In this document: positions 37,601 through 49,550 of the stretch, piece after piece | Layout of the letters: the number at the start of each line of letters is the position of its first letter | Numbering within the stretch: position 1 is the first letter of the stretch | From: Welwitschia mirabilis | Taxonomy: Eukaryota; Gnetophyta; Gnetopsida; Welwitschiales | Reading direction: 5' to 3' | Length of the DNA stretch: 64,000 nucleotides | Assembly (NCBI GenBank): GCA_051453625.1 | Contig: JBOZIK010000001.1 | Location: 211,004,648 to 211,068,647 of the forward strand | Program-made: the position numbers and the translations under genes | Notes under the pieces: model-generated | What the model saw: the letters and a program-made list of their open reading frames with translations, nothing else | What the model was told of the DNA's origin: nothing | Databases searched by the model: none

Positions 37601-39793
37601 GAACATGTGATATTCACTATCTTATAACTGAAAATCTTTTACACATTGATTGTCTGATACCAAAATGTAATGTATGAAATTTTATGCTAAATATCCTCCT
37701 CTGTTATGTCTTAGTTCTTCGAGAAAATGATGAACAAACAAATTTCTACTTTGGAAACTTTCTAATTGTATATTAAGTAACTTATCTGCTGTAATTGATA
37801 GTAACAATTTATGGCCAAATTCAAAGCATAGATATACCATCATTCGTAAACATAACTATCACATTACAAATAATTAAACATTCAAAATCTTTCAAGAGAG
37901 AAAAGATAATTATAAAAGTATATACATATATTTGAAAGTACATCTGAGTAACAAAATTAATACAAATGGCTTAACAAATCCAAGGTTCTTCAACTGCATG
38001 CATCTAAACAACAAGTGAAAAAATAGCTCTCAATTCAAATTGCATCAACTAGCTCATTCTAAGGCCTTCTTCATAGTAGTTTCTGCACATGCAAGCATGT
38101 TGTGAGAATTGTAACCTTCACAGTTCCTAGTATGATGCATGNNNNNNNNNNNNNNNNNNNNNNNNNNNNNNNNNNNNNNNNNNNNNNNNNNNNNNNNNNN
38201 NNNNNNNNNNNNNNNNNNNNNNNNNNNNNNNNNNNNNNNNNNNNNNNNNNNNNNNNNNNNNNNNNNNNNNNNNNNNNNNNNNNNNNNNNNNNNNNNNNNN
38301 NNNNNNNNNNNNNNNNNNNNNNNNNNNNNNNNNNNNNNNNNNNNNNNNNNNNNNNNNNNNNNNNNNNNNNNNNNNNNNNNNNNNNNNNNNNNNNNNNNNN
38401 NNNNNNNNNNNNNNNNNNNNNNNNNNNNNNNNNNNNNNNNNNNNNNNNNNNNNNNNNNNNNNNNNNNNNNNNNNNNNNNNNNNNNNNNNNNNNNNNNNNN
38501 NNNNNNNNNNNNNNNNNNNNNNNNNNNNNNNNNNNNNNNNNNNNNNNNNNNNNNNNNNNNNNNNNNNNNNNNNNNNNNNNNNNNNNNNNNNNNNNNNNNN
38601 NNNNNNNNNNNNNNNNNNNNNNNNNNNNNNNNNNNNNNNNNNNNNNNNNNNNNNNNNNNNNNNNNNNNNNNNNNNNNNNNNNNNNNNNNNNNNNNNNNNN
38701 NNNNNNNNNNNNNNNNNNNNNNNNNNNNNNNNNNNNNNNNNNNNNNNNNNNNNNNNNNNNNNATATTCAGATAGGACCAATTTACCCCCTTTACTCTCTG
38801 TAATTTACTGTAATTCATGCTAATACATCTAGAGGGGACTGATTTACTCCCTTTACTCTCTAGGAAAAATTTTCAGCGATTTAACATTTCTCAAATATAG
38901 GTCAATGAAGGGTTACAAAGCTTAAGTCAAATGAGATGAAAGAATCCTAAGCAATTTGTACCGCATGGTATTCAAATTATAAACAAAACTTACAAGCTTC
39001 AATTAAAACGCAAGATACTAAACAAGGATTTTGAGAATGCAAGCATATCAAAATGGAAAGGAAATATAAGAAAATAAGTAATCTAAGAATCAAACAAGAA
39101 ATGATTTGAATAAAAAAAATAATCCCAAAATTAAAATAAAGACTGAAAACTTCTAAAAATCCAAGGTTCCAAGGCCTTCCAAGCTTGAAGTTGAATTAAA
39201 CAAGATTCGATAAAAAAGGCTTTTTCAAGATATAAAAAGAAAGAAGAATAAGGTCCTATTTATAGCAAAGAATAAAGGATGTGAAAAGACACCATCATAA
39301 AAGAGAATGGTGAAGGTGATGAAAGTGGTAACAATGGTGGAAGTGGTGGAAGTGATGACAGTGGTGGAAGTTGTGGGGATCACTTTGCCAAGTCACTAGG
39401 TGCATCCATCATAATAAATAATGCATTTACTAAAATAAAGAATTAACATGTGTCACATCAAATATATAGTTTCCATGTTAATAAAAGATAGAATAATAGT
39501 TACACAAGGAGATAAAGATTGATGAAACTAATAACATGACCAATACTTTAGCCACTAAACTAATATGGTTACTAACACGACCTGTAATGATCATAAAGAA
39601 TTTACAATAGGGATATTATTACAAATTAAAAGGAATAAAAATTGTGGCATAGGTGTTTCACAATATAACTATATCTTAATTCTAAGAAAAATAAGTACAA
39701 TAAGTAAATTAACTTAAGGATCCTATATCAAAAAAATTTTTTTAAGTTAAATTTTTAGGCTAAGTCTTAAACCTTGAAAGTTTGAACATGACA
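37601..39793 (-). repeat. 5' LTR of the nested element
   Basis: It aligns with 29,405-31,009. Its 621-N gap (38,142-38,762) corresponds to only about 110 bases in the other LTR (around 29,900-30,010), so the gap size is overestimated. The minus-strand start reads TGTCATGTTC at 39,793, against TATCACATCC at 31,009 in the partner. Confidence 0.75.
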
Positions 39794-40501
39794 ATTACAT
39801 AAGCCAAAGGGCATTGTTTGTAACCAAACGTTCCATAGGGGCAAGTAAAGGTGGTTTTGTATTAATCTTTGGGAGCAATTTCAAACTGATTATAATCTAC
39901 GTATCCATNNNNNNNNNNNNNNNNNNNNNNNNNNNNNNNNNNNNNNNNNNNNNNNNNNNNNNNNNNNNNNNNNNNNNNNNNNNNNNNNNNNNNNNNNNNN
40001 NNNNNNNNTGTATTGATCTTTAGGAGCAATTTCAAACTGATTATAATCTACGTATCCACCCAAGAAGAAGTAAAATGGATTCCTTGCAAGTTGTTATAAA
40101 ATTTGATCTCAGAAAGAAAGAGGGAAATGATCTTTTCTAAACATAGCATTTAATTTCTTATAATTAATGCACATCCTCCATTTTACAGCAGGCCAAGTAG
40201 GGATAAGCTCATTATGCTTATTAGGGATAAAGGTAATTCCTGATTTCTTTNNNNNNNNNNNNNNNNNNNNNNNNNNNNNNNNNNNNNNNNNNNNNNNNNN
40301 NNNNNNNNNNNNNNNNNNNNNNNNNNNNNNNNNNNNNNNNNNNNNNNNNNGGATAAGCTCATTATGCTTATTAGGGATAAAGGTAATTCCTGATTTCTTT
40401 GCTACAGTTTGAGCTGGACTGATCCACCTACTATCTGAAATAAGGTCGATAATTCCATTATCAATAAATTTAATTACCTTGTTTTTAACTACCTCCCTCA
40501 A
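39794..40501 (-). pseudogene. Athila-type RT, N-terminal part
   Basis: The frame 40,109-40,501 encodes MREVVKNKVIKFIDNGIIDL, then SDSRWISPAQTV, KKSGITFIPN and NELIP, then WRMCINYKKLN and KDHFPL. These are the opening motifs of Athila-type RT. Downstream, near 39,800-39,850, the MPFGLCN motif is reached and the nested element begins. Two 100-N gaps (39,909-40,008; 40,251-40,350) have duplicated flanks of about 50 bases, which is why the KKSGITFIPN segment appears twice. Confidence 0.85.
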
Positions 40502-40999
40502 AGTTGGATTTATCCTTCGTTATGCTTTGATGGGTGGCTTAGCATTTTCCTCCAAATAGATATGGTACATGCAAATACTGGGGTTAATGCCTTTAATATT
40601 AGAGAGAGTTCATCCTATTGCCTAATTATTTTTCCTTAAGAGTTTAAGTAATTGATATTTTTGGGAGGGGGTCAAGAAAGAATTAATGACTATTAGGAAG
40701 ATGGAGTTATCCCCTTAAAAAAGCATATTTTAGATCATTAGGCAGGGGTTTGAGTTCTAAGTCGACTTCGTTTTGAGCTATGAAGTACATTTATTAAGAG
40801 CAAGCTGATTCATCATTTGCAAGACAATGAGCAGTGGAATCCTAATTCTCAAAAAGGTTTTCTACTCTATCTACGTACTCTATCCCTTTGTCATTTAATG
40901 GTAACTTCATTACATTAAAGACATTTAGTTATATGATCATGTTGCTAAAGGAAATTTTCGTTAATCTATTCCTAGAATTGATTAAGGCATTTGAAGTTA

Positions 41000-41560
41000 C
41001 TAAGAATAGTCTTCCTAATATGATAGGTACTGTTTGATTTGATTAATTCTTCATGTTCAAGATCACAAAATCTATTAGGAAGTAGCAACTATCAACTCTA
41101 ACTACAACGTCCTCCATGACTCCTAATGGTGTTTTAACAGNNNNNNNNNNNNNNNNNNNNNNNNNNNNNNNNNNNNNNNNNNNNNNNNNNNNNNNNNNNN
41201 NNNNNNNNNNNNNNNNNNNNNNNNNNNNNNNNNNNNNNNNCATGTTGCCAAAGGAAATTTTCATTAATCTATTCCTAGAATTGATTAAGGCATTTGAAGT
41301 TGCTAAGAATAGTCTTCCTAATATGATAGGTACTATTTGGTTTGATTAATTCTTCATGTTCAAGATCAAAAAATCTATTAGAAAGTAGCAACTATCAACT
41401 CTAACTATAACGTCCTCGATGACTCCTAATGGTGTTTTAACAGAGTTGTCTATTAATTAGAGTAAGTCCTTCTAAGCCTAACTCCTTATAGGTTCTATAG
41501 GAAGCAAGTTTACACTAGCTCCTAAATCTAAGAAGGCTTAGTTGGGTTATTTGTTGCCTA
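41000..41560 (-). pseudogene. Athila-type protease remnant
   Basis: Minus-strand pieces read GASVNLLP (about 41,500-41,525), which contains the region after the active-site Asp of gypsy proteases, and TPLGVMEDVVVRVDSCYF followed by FVILNM (41,043-41,140). The order fits the Athila protease. The stretch 40,939-41,140 is repeated at 41,241-41,442 across a 100-N gap. Stops are present. Confidence 0.65.
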
Positions 41561-41786
41561 TAGTAATAGTAATTGTGGGACACCTAGGATCTTTATACTT
41601 TAGTGGGAGTTGGTTTTGGAGAATTGCACTTGTTTGTTGAGCTAAAAAGGCTTTGGATTTAATGTTCATTCAACTTTTTACAGTGCATAACTCCTTAAAG
41701 AATTTAGCATAGGAAGGTACATTTTTTATGGATTTTAGGAGGGGAATGTTTATTTTAACTTCCTTAAAAATTTCTAAAGCCTCTAC

Positions 41787-44640
41787 TTACTTTTTCATCA
41801 TGTTATCCTTCCTAAGCTGTTGGGAAAAAAGTAATGGTTCTTCGTAATTGGGCAATGGATTTTCACTCTTCTCCTTTTCCTTACTTTCTATGAGTTTTGG
41901 TTTATCTTGAGGTTTATTGTGTGTGGGAAGATTTTTAAGCTCTTTCCCATTGTTAAGGTATATAGACTTAGTTTCTTTTAAGTGTTCTACCCCTTTTGTA
42001 AACTTGACTCCTTTTAGGTTTGGTTGAACACTCATGAGGAGTTTCCCTATTTCTATTTAGTTAATTAATAAAAGGATGTGGGTGATGATTTGTTGGAGCT
42101 AGTTTATGCTTTATTCAAGTTTTTGATTTGTTTGGTTTATGCTTTATTCAAGTCTTTGATTTGTTTGAGTTTGTATTTACATGAACCTTTTGAGGGCTTT
42201 CTCTAATGAGTTAAATGAACTTGTTTAATGGTTTGATGATGAAGGGTAAGAATTATAAGATGAGGGGGACAAAGTTTTAGGCTAAAAATTTTATTGTGGG
42301 ATATTGTCTTACTTTTAAGAGAAATTTGGATGATTAATACCAAATGGGATTGTAAGTGTTCGAGCATGGGTTGTTTTTGGGATTTTGCCATTGATGGCCT
42401 ACTGTATTTACTTGTTCATTAACTATGTTTTGAAATAAAGAAATAAATGGACATTCATTTAGTTCATGAGTGTCAGGTAAAGTGAGATGGTCAATAATTC
42501 TTTCTTGCAAGTTCGTCTATTTTGTTATTCAACTTGAAGTTTTCTGGAATTTTAAAGACACTTGTTGACCTAACTAAATGATGTTTAAAGGTTCTATAAG
42601 TTTCTCCCAGTTTTTTGAGCTCAAAGCTATAAATTCTAAATACCCCCAAACCTCATCTATGGACACGCTAAAAAAATTACCTTAGCTCATCATCTCAACT
42701 AGTTGGTGGTTATTTGTGGACAATCCATCATAGAAGAAACTAATTTTTCTACTTGACTTAAAACCATGTTGGGGACATTTCAATAGCATGTCCTTAAATT
42801 GTTCCAAGATCTAGGAAAAGGTTTTGTGATCCTTTTATTGGAAATTCATGATTTCTTTCCTAAGGCCATTTGTCTTGTGATTAGAAAAGAATTTAGAGAT
42901 GAAGGCTATACTTAGGTCCATCCAATTTGTAATGGAGAAGGGTTTTAGGATGTATAACTAGGATTTTGCCTTCTCTTTCAAGAAAAAGAGGAATAGAATA
43001 AACCTAAGTGCATCATGAGTGTTAAGGTATTGAGGGAAGGTTGATAAGACGCACTCAAATTCCTTAAGGTGNNNNNNNNNNNNNNNNNNNNNNNNNNNNN
43101 NNNNNNNNNNNNNNNNNNNNNNNNNNNNNNNNNNNNNNNNNNNNNNNNNNNNNNNNNNNNNNNNNNNNNNNTTGACTCCTTTTAGGTTTGGTTGAACACT
43201 CATGAGGAGTTTCCCTATTTCTATTTGGTTAATTAATGAAAGGATGTGGGTGATGGTTTGTTGGAGCTAGTTTATGCTTTATTCAAGTTCTTGATTTATT
43301 TGGTTTATGCTTTATTCAAGTCTTTGATTTTTTGTTTGAGTTTATATTTCCATGAACCTTTTGAGGACTTTCTCTAATGAGTTAAATGAACTTGTTTGAC
43401 AGTTTGATGATGAAGGGTAAGAATTAGAAGATGAGGAGGATGAAGTTTTAAGCTAAAAATTTTATTATGGGGTATTGTCTTACTTCTAAGACAAATTTGG
43501 ATGATTATACCAAACGAGATTGTAAGTGTTCGAGCATGGGTTGTTTTTGGGATTTTGCCATTTATGGCCTACTGTATTCACTTATTCATTAACTATGTTT
43601 TAAATAAAGAAATAAATGGGCATTCATTTATTTCATGAGTGTCAAGTTTAGCTATCATAAATGAGGTTGAAGGTGAGATGGTTAATAATTCTTTCTTGCA
43701 ATTTTGTCTATTTTGTTATTCAACTTGAAGTTTTCTGAAATTTTAAAGACACTTTTTGACCTAACTAAATGATGTGATCTTGAAGGTTCTATAGGTTTCT
43801 CCCAGTTTTTTAAGCTTAAAGTTACAAATTCTAAATACCCCCGAACCTCATCTATGGGCATGCTTAAAAAATTACCTTAGCTCATCATCTCAACTAGTTG
43901 GTGGTTATTCGTGGACAACCCATCATAAAAGAAACTAATTTTTCTACTTGGCTCAAAACCATGTTGGGGAAATTTCAATAGCATGTCCTTAAATCGTTCC
44001 AAGGTCTAAGAAAAGGTTTCTTGATCCTTTTATCGGAAATTCATGATTTCTTTCCTAAGGCTATTTGTCTTGTGATTAGGAAAGAATTTAGAGATGAAGG
44101 CTATACTTAGGTCCACCCAATTTGTAACGGAGAAGCGTTTTAGGATGTATAACCAGGATTTTTCCTTCTCTTTCAAGGACAAGAGGAATAGAATAAACCT
44201 AAGTGCATCATGAGTGTTAAGGTATTGAGGGACGGTTGATAAGANNNNNNNNNNNNNNNNNNNNNNNNNNNNNNNNNNNNNNNNNNNNNNNNNNNNNNNN
44301 NNNNNNNNNNNNNNNNNNNNNNNNNNNNNNNNNNNNNNNNNNNNCTCTTTCAAGGAAAAGAGGAATAGAATAAACCTAAGTGCATCATGAGTGTTAAGGT
44401 ATTGAGGGAAGGTTGATAAGACGCACTCGAATTCCTTAAGGTGGAGATACGGAGCTTCAGATTCAAGGCCATGGAAATGAGGCAATAAGTGGATAGTAGA
44501 GGGTTTGAATTCTAACCTCTAGTTAATGGGTGGCATCATGCAAGAGGGTATTCCTGAACTTTGTGGTTGGAGGTAATTGTGAAGGGTTTACTTAGATTGG
44601 TTAGCAGTAATAGTAAGGGCAACTTGTCATTTAGCCACTT
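41787..44640 (-). pseudogene. Athila-type gag remnant
   Basis: The frame 44,030-44,485 encodes FHGLESEAPYLHLKEFE, then NTHDALRFILFLFSLKE, then SWLYILKRFSVTNWVDLS and FISKFFPNHKTNSLRKEI: the retrotransposon gag core of Athila and related groups (the usual text being similar to EFLKKFFPLHKT). A more C-terminal, Lys- and Glu-rich linker lies at 41,787-42,035. Gaps at 43,072-43,171 and 44,245-44,344 have repeated flanks (42,003-43,071 equals 43,172-44,244; 44,163-44,244 equals 44,345-44,426), so gag is shown almost twice. Frames are broken. Confidence 0.8.
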
Positions 44641-45973
44641 CTTGGATGAAAAAGTAGGTTTTTAACCTATTGAGAATTTTCTGGTTTAACAAAGAGCCAC
44701 TAAAGGAATTTTGGAGATTAAGTGAGCCATTTGAATCGTGCTATTATGGTGAGCTACTTTGATTGTTTTGGTTATTTTGCAAGGTTGAGGTTTGATCTGA
44801 TTGAGAATCATCTCGAGCTCAGTTTTCATTTTGGGATTTGAGTGTCCTCATCCTGACATGATCAGTAAAGGAGTTAATGTTGTCGTGGATTAATCTTCCA
44901 GTTTTGTCATAGGCTTAGGTCATGCAAGATTAAGTTTGAAAGGTTGCAAGAAGGTTTTAAACAATTCTCAAAATAGATTGCATAAAGGCTATAAGTCATA
45001 GAGGGTTTTGGGTTTTGATAAAGGCTGTAACCAAAAACAAAGAGTGTTCTAGGTTGAAAGGACAATGATGCCAGTGAGGACAGGCATTGACGCCAGTCAA
45101 GTTTGAGTTCTCAGATTTAGTTTTTGCATAGTGGTTCGTTAAGTTTGCACAGGGTTTTTCAAGTAACAGAATTATAGAAAAATTAAACAGAGACGACGAA
45201 CATGAATAAAATTAAGCCCAATGTAACAAAATCATAAGAAAAATATTTAAGAGAATTTTAGTGTTTTATACATGCAGCGAAACGCAGAAATAGAAATAGA
45301 AAAACACAGAAAACATAGCAAAAAAAGAAAAACATGCAATGCAACATTAAGTTAATTAAAAATTTTTAAGTTTTTTAAACTCCAAAGCAACCTACAAACA
45401 AATGTTAGACCTGTAGANNNNNNNNNNNNNNNNNNNNNNNNNNNNNNNNNNNNNNNNNNNNNNNNNNNNNNNNNNNNNNNNNNNNNNNNNNNNNNNNNNN
45501 NNNNNNNNNNNNNNNNNATAAAATTAAGCCCAATGTAATGAAATCATGAGAAAAATATTTAAGAGCATTTTAGTGTTTTATACATGCAGCGAAATGCAGA
45601 AATAGAAATAGAAAAACACAGAAAACATAGCAAAAAAAGAAAAGCATGCAATGCAACATTAAGCTAATTAAAAGTTTTTAAGTTTTTTAAACCCCAAAGA
45701 AACCTACAAAAAAATGTTAGACTTGTAGAAAAAAAGTTAAGAAATAATCAAAAACAAACTTTAACACAAGTTGGACCAGTTCAGGTAACACTAGAAGGAT
45801 AAATACGAACCATTAGAGAAAAAAAGAAAAGAAACACACAAAGCAAAAGAAAAAGGACCAGTTTGGGTATCATTGGAAAAAGGAGTAGTACGCACCATTA
45901 GAAAGATTAAAACCATGTATAAACTTGCAAAAACAAAAAATAGTGCTTCTTTGAACTGCTACCGTGCCATTAT
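44641..45973 (-). other. Leader region of the Athila-type element
   Basis: It lies between the gag start and the primer-binding site and shows no domain. The stretch 45,208-45,417 is repeated at 45,518-45,730 around a 100-N gap. Confidence 0.5.
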
Positions 45974-45990
45974 ACTTGGTAACAATGCCA
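45974..45990 (-). promoter_or_regulatory. Primer-binding site of the Athila-type element (Asp tRNA type)
   Basis: The minus strand reads TGGCATTGTTACCAAGT. The standard Athila/Tat site, complementary to aspartate tRNA, is TGGCGCCGTTGCCGGGG. Differences in the compared positions are all G to A or C to T except the last base. It lies just inside the 5' LTR. Confidence 0.7.
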
Positions 45991-46002
45991 AAATCTTCTT
46001 AA

Positions 46003-48075
46003 TGTAGTACAATGACCAAATTTAAAGCTAAGTTTTCACTTAGCTATCATTCTTCCTCAGGGATGACATGGGTTTAGGTTTAGAATTACACTAACTTTAA
46101 TCTTAATGCAAGTTACAAAATTAAGAAAGAAAAGAAAATGGTGAAGTTTAAAGTAGAGTTAAACTTTGTCTTAGGGATGAGAGAAGCAAACTAGCTCCAA
46201 GGTATTACTGATTTATCCTAAGCAATCCTTCACTCTAATGTTGTCCAATTGCCTTTCTGCAAAGCAATGAAAACCATCAAATGCTTTCGGTCCAATTCAT
46301 GGGGCATAATCTCATCCACCATATAATAAATGGTGAATTTAACTAGCACTTTTCTCTTAAATAACAATAGAAAGTAAGGACTTCTAAAATACTTAAGATC
46401 TATAAAATTAAAAGACTAGGTGATAAATAGGAATTCACACAACTAAAATAAACTTGATTATTAAACAAATTACCTAAGCATTTTAATTATAATTTTACTC
46501 ACGAATTGAAATGAAAGGAAAATATTTTTTGCATTACAAAAAGGAACAACTTTATAATAAAGGAAGAAAGCGGTAAGAAGAACTCCTTAGTAATCCTTAA
46601 AAATTAGCTTACTTCCCCAAAAGAGTCACCTAGAAAGCCATCCCAAGTCGATGCTCCAAAGTGCTACAATTCTCTAAGCCAAAGATGATACAATAAATGG
46701 TTTTACGCCCTTCTATAGTGAGAGATGGGGAAGAGAGGTGGCTATAATCCCTTAGCTTATAGCGTTAGGTGGACTATTACATGATTATATTAGGGAGGAT
46801 GATTTGTCTTCTCTTTCATTTGGTGAAGATGCTCATAACAATGCCACCACTTGGCTCCAGAGAATCGCTAACTATGCTATGTGTCTTTACCGTCATCCTA
46901 ATTAGCCTTATCGAATGTCGCTTTATGAATCCTTGTCATCACCACTATGTGTCGATAAGAATGTAATTGTTTTCTGATGTGGAATTTGATTAAGCCTATA
47001 ACTACATTCTGTCTAATTTTTCATAACATGTCAGGAATGTAAGTTTGGAGGTGCTTTGAGCACATTAGCCAGTGGCATTAGTGATCCTAGAAAACAGTGC
47101 TGACATGATTGACAATAAAATTAAGGCATGTCCGCCAACTAAGCATAATGCACCTAAAAATGTTATGGAAAATAGTTAAGTTCATAATTAATGTGAAAAC
47201 GAATAGAAGACATGTTTTTATGATAAATCGATGATATTAATGTCTTTTATTAAGGTTAATTGGTCTTATAACTTAATCGTAGTGTCAATTTTTACATGTT
47301 AACAAGGGTTTTAGTGATGAAAAGTGTGATTCCCTTCCTTTGAAGGAACATGTAAATCCTTCATGTCTTTATGGGTGGCAATGGATGATTGAGGGTATTT
47401 ACCAAAAAAAAAAAAAAAAAACTAAAAAANNNNNNNNNNNNNNNNNNNNNNNNNNNNNNNNNNNNNNNNNNNNNNNNNNNNNNNNNNNNNNNNNNNNNNN
47501 NNNNNNNNNNNNNNNNNNNNNNNNNNNNNTTATAATCCCTTAGCTTATAGCGTTAGGTGGACTATTACATGATTATATTAGGTAGGATGATTTGTGTTCT
47601 CTTTCATTTAATGCCACCACTTGGCTCAAGAGAATCGCTAACTATGCTATGTATCTTCACCGTCATCCTAATTAGCCTTACCGAATGTCGCTTTATGAAT
47701 CCTCATCATCACCACCATGTGTCGATAAGAATGCAATTGTTTTCTGATGTGGAATTTGATTAAGCCTATAACTAAATTCTGTCTAACTTTTTATAACATG
47801 TCAGTAATGTAAGTTTGGAGGTGCTTTGAGCACATTAGCCAGTGGCATTAGTGGTCTTAGACAACGGTGCTGACATGACTGACGATAAAATTAAGGCATG
47901 TCCTCCAACTAAGCATAATGCACCTAAAAATGTTATGGAAAACAGTTAAGTTCATAATTATTGTGAAAACGAATAGAAGACATGTTTTTATGATAAAATT
48001 GATGATATTAATGTCTTTTATTAAGGTTAATTGGTCTTATAACTTAATTGTAGTGTCAATTTTTACATGTTAACA
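46003..48075 (-). repeat. Partial 5' LTR of the Athila-type element
   Basis: It shares its sequence with the 3' LTR from TGTAGTAC at 46,003 up to about 47,300. Beyond that the two diverge, so the outer end appears truncated. The stretch 46,741-47,429 is repeated at 47,530-48,190 around a 100-N gap; the first contig ends in a run of about 17 A. Confidence 0.7.
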
Positions 48076-48190
48076 AGGGTTTTGGTGATGAAAAGGGTGA
48101 TTCCCTTCCTTTGAAGGAACATGTAAATCCTTCATGTCTTTATGGGTGACAATGGATGATTGAGGGTATTTACCAAAAAAATAAAAACTA

Positions 48191-49190
48191 CAAAATAAAA
48201 ATTTAAAAAAATAGGTTTAGACGTTTGAAGTCCTTTGGTAGAAAAGTTAGAGTTCATGTGAAGGAGACCTAAACCCTCACTCTGAATGTTTCACACACCT
48301 TCACCCTTTCTCCTCCTATAGTAAGGAAACATAATGCAATGATTATTAAACAAAGATAAACTATTTAATAAGAAAGCTTTACAATTCTAAAAGAATTCCT
48401 TCCTAAAAGAACTATCTAAATAGAATCCTAAAATTGATTGAATTGCTTGCTCAACTATTTTCTTAGTAAACTTTCCATGTTAGGGGAACATTTATAATGG
48501 TAATCCCATTCTTCCAGTAACTCATCCTACAAAAATGCATGCTCAAAAACATACTTTTTGAAATAATTCCCAAGTTGACTAATTTTAGTGTCAAAAATTA
48601 GGTTTTAAGCCTTTTCTTCAACAACCATAAATACCTACACAAAACTACATCCATAATTCCCATTTATCTTACAAAAGAAATCTCCAATAACATAAACCAA
48701 AGAAAATAGCTATTTCCTACACACATTGTTAGGTGTTAAGATAAAGAACTTACAAAAAATCAAAGTAGTTGACTTGCAGAGATAAATATAAGTGGCTCTC
48801 TAACCTCAAACATTCCATAGATCTATATTTAAAAAAGTAAAATTAAAAATAAAATAAAAAGTATAATTTTAGCTGAGGGGCCAATCCCCAACCCTTCGCC
48901 TTTCAAGTTTTTTAAGATTTATAAAATGTAAAACTTTAATGGAAAGTCAATGTAAACATCCCCATTTCTTTTGCCGTTTGGCGTTTCAGAATACACAAAG
49001 CTCGTGAGGCGAGCCTGGCAGGTTGTGCGGTACTCTACCTGAAATTGATACTTTCGTTTCATATTAAAAGGAAAGAAAAATCTTTATAATAACTAAGGCT
49101 CCAAAATATCAAACCCTCATTTGGGTGTAAAATTCTCCACTCAATCCCTATTACGGTAATCGAAACGACATGGTCGAACTGAGCCGGGTT
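48191..49190. other. Intergenic region upstream of the CLPTM1-family gene
   Basis: About 1 kb between the retrotransposon remnant and the gene. GC content rises from about 48,960 towards the first exon. No gene is seen. It probably contains the distal promoter. Confidence 0.5.
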
Positions 49191-49267
49191 GGAAACGCTC
49201 TGTCGGCGCCGCTTCGTCAAAAAATTCTTCCCTCTTAAGAGCTTGCCTGGGTTTTCCAGTCGTGGTT

Positions 49268-49273
49268 TATATA
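49268..49273 (+). promoter_or_regulatory. Possible TATA box of the CLPTM1-family gene
   Basis: TATATA occurs 50 bases before the start codon in an otherwise GC-rich stretch. A transcription start about 30 bases on would leave a 5' leader of about 25 bases. No transcript data support it, so it is a candidate only. Confidence 0.35.
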
Positions 49274-49322
49274 CGATCACTGCAGGAGAAGTGCAGAAAG
49301 AGTCTCAATCAAAATTAGAGCG

Positions 49323-49550
49323 ATGGCGCCGCCTGCAGCTGCAGCGGCCACCGCTGACGCTGCTGTCGCCCGTGCCCGTGTTCCTCGGGGGAGGCAACAG
49401 CAGCAGCAACAACCCGGAGTAAGCAATATGTTGTTTGGCGTTATCAGGATGGCCGTTTTTTGGTACATTTTTACTCAGTTCTTTGCTTCGAAGAAGAAAG
49501 TCGATCCGGCTCTTCAGATCTCCAATCAATTTTCCAGGGGAGACTATCTA
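49323..49550 (+). CDS. CLPTM1-family gene, exon 1
   Basis: Seventy-six codons from the ATG to the donor GTAAGT at 49,551. This start is the first ATG in the GC-rich island and keeps the phase-0 junction to exon 2. It codes for an Ala-rich stretch, six consecutive Gln, one membrane segment and the FASKKKVDPALQISNQF region typical of the family. Confidence 0.88.

Larger units (their letters stand above)
29405..39793 (-). mobile_element. Nested non-autonomous LTR retroelement (LARD-like) inside the Athila RT
   Basis: Direct repeats at 29,405-31,009 and about 37,601-39,793 flank an internal region of about 6.6 kb. On the minus strand a near-canonical primer-binding site (about 37,583-37,600) follows the upper LTR and a polypurine stretch (about 31,010-31,024) precedes the lower one, so both strand and structure agree. 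The outer flanks join in the Athila RT between the residues MPFGLCN (39.8 kb) and VTFQHFM (29.39 kb). I see no gag, RT, RNase H or integrase inside, so it would depend on other elements. Instead it holds a host WD40 gene fragment (32,877-33,345). A 12-N gap at 29,393-29,404 hides the left junction. The LTRs differ noticeably, so insertion is not recent. Confidence 0.75.
21628..48075 (-). mobile_element. Athila-type Ty3/gypsy retrotransposon, split by a nested LTR element
   Basis: Reading on the minus strand: partial 5' LTR (about 48,075-46,003), primer-binding site (45,990-45,974), gag (about 44.5-42.0 kb), protease (about 41.5-41.0 kb), N-terminal RT (40.5-39.8 kb), then the nested element (39,793 to about 29,405), C-terminal RT and RNase H (29,392-27.9 kb), integrase (27.2-26.1 kb), a non-coding tail, polypurine tract (24,763-24,774) and 3' LTR (24,760-21,628). 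Motifs match the Athila group: NNELIP, WRMCINYKKLN, KDHFPL, IDDFSVYG and a tRNA-Asp-like primer site. All coding parts are broken. Many 100-N gaps with duplicated flanks inflate its length. Confidence 0.85.

Noticed and set aside
46741-48190. Apparent tandem repeat of an LTR segment, with matching frames at 46,769-46,966 and 47,557-47,763
   Set aside because: The two copies sit on each side of a 100-N gap and are near identical, so contig overlap explains them better than duplication.
49277-49529. Two long minus-strand open frames over exon 1 (49,277-49,468 and 49,305-49,529)
   Set aside because: They are antisense shadows of the GC-rich, Ala- and Gln-coding exon 1; the poly-Cys and Leu runs come from reversed CAG repeats.
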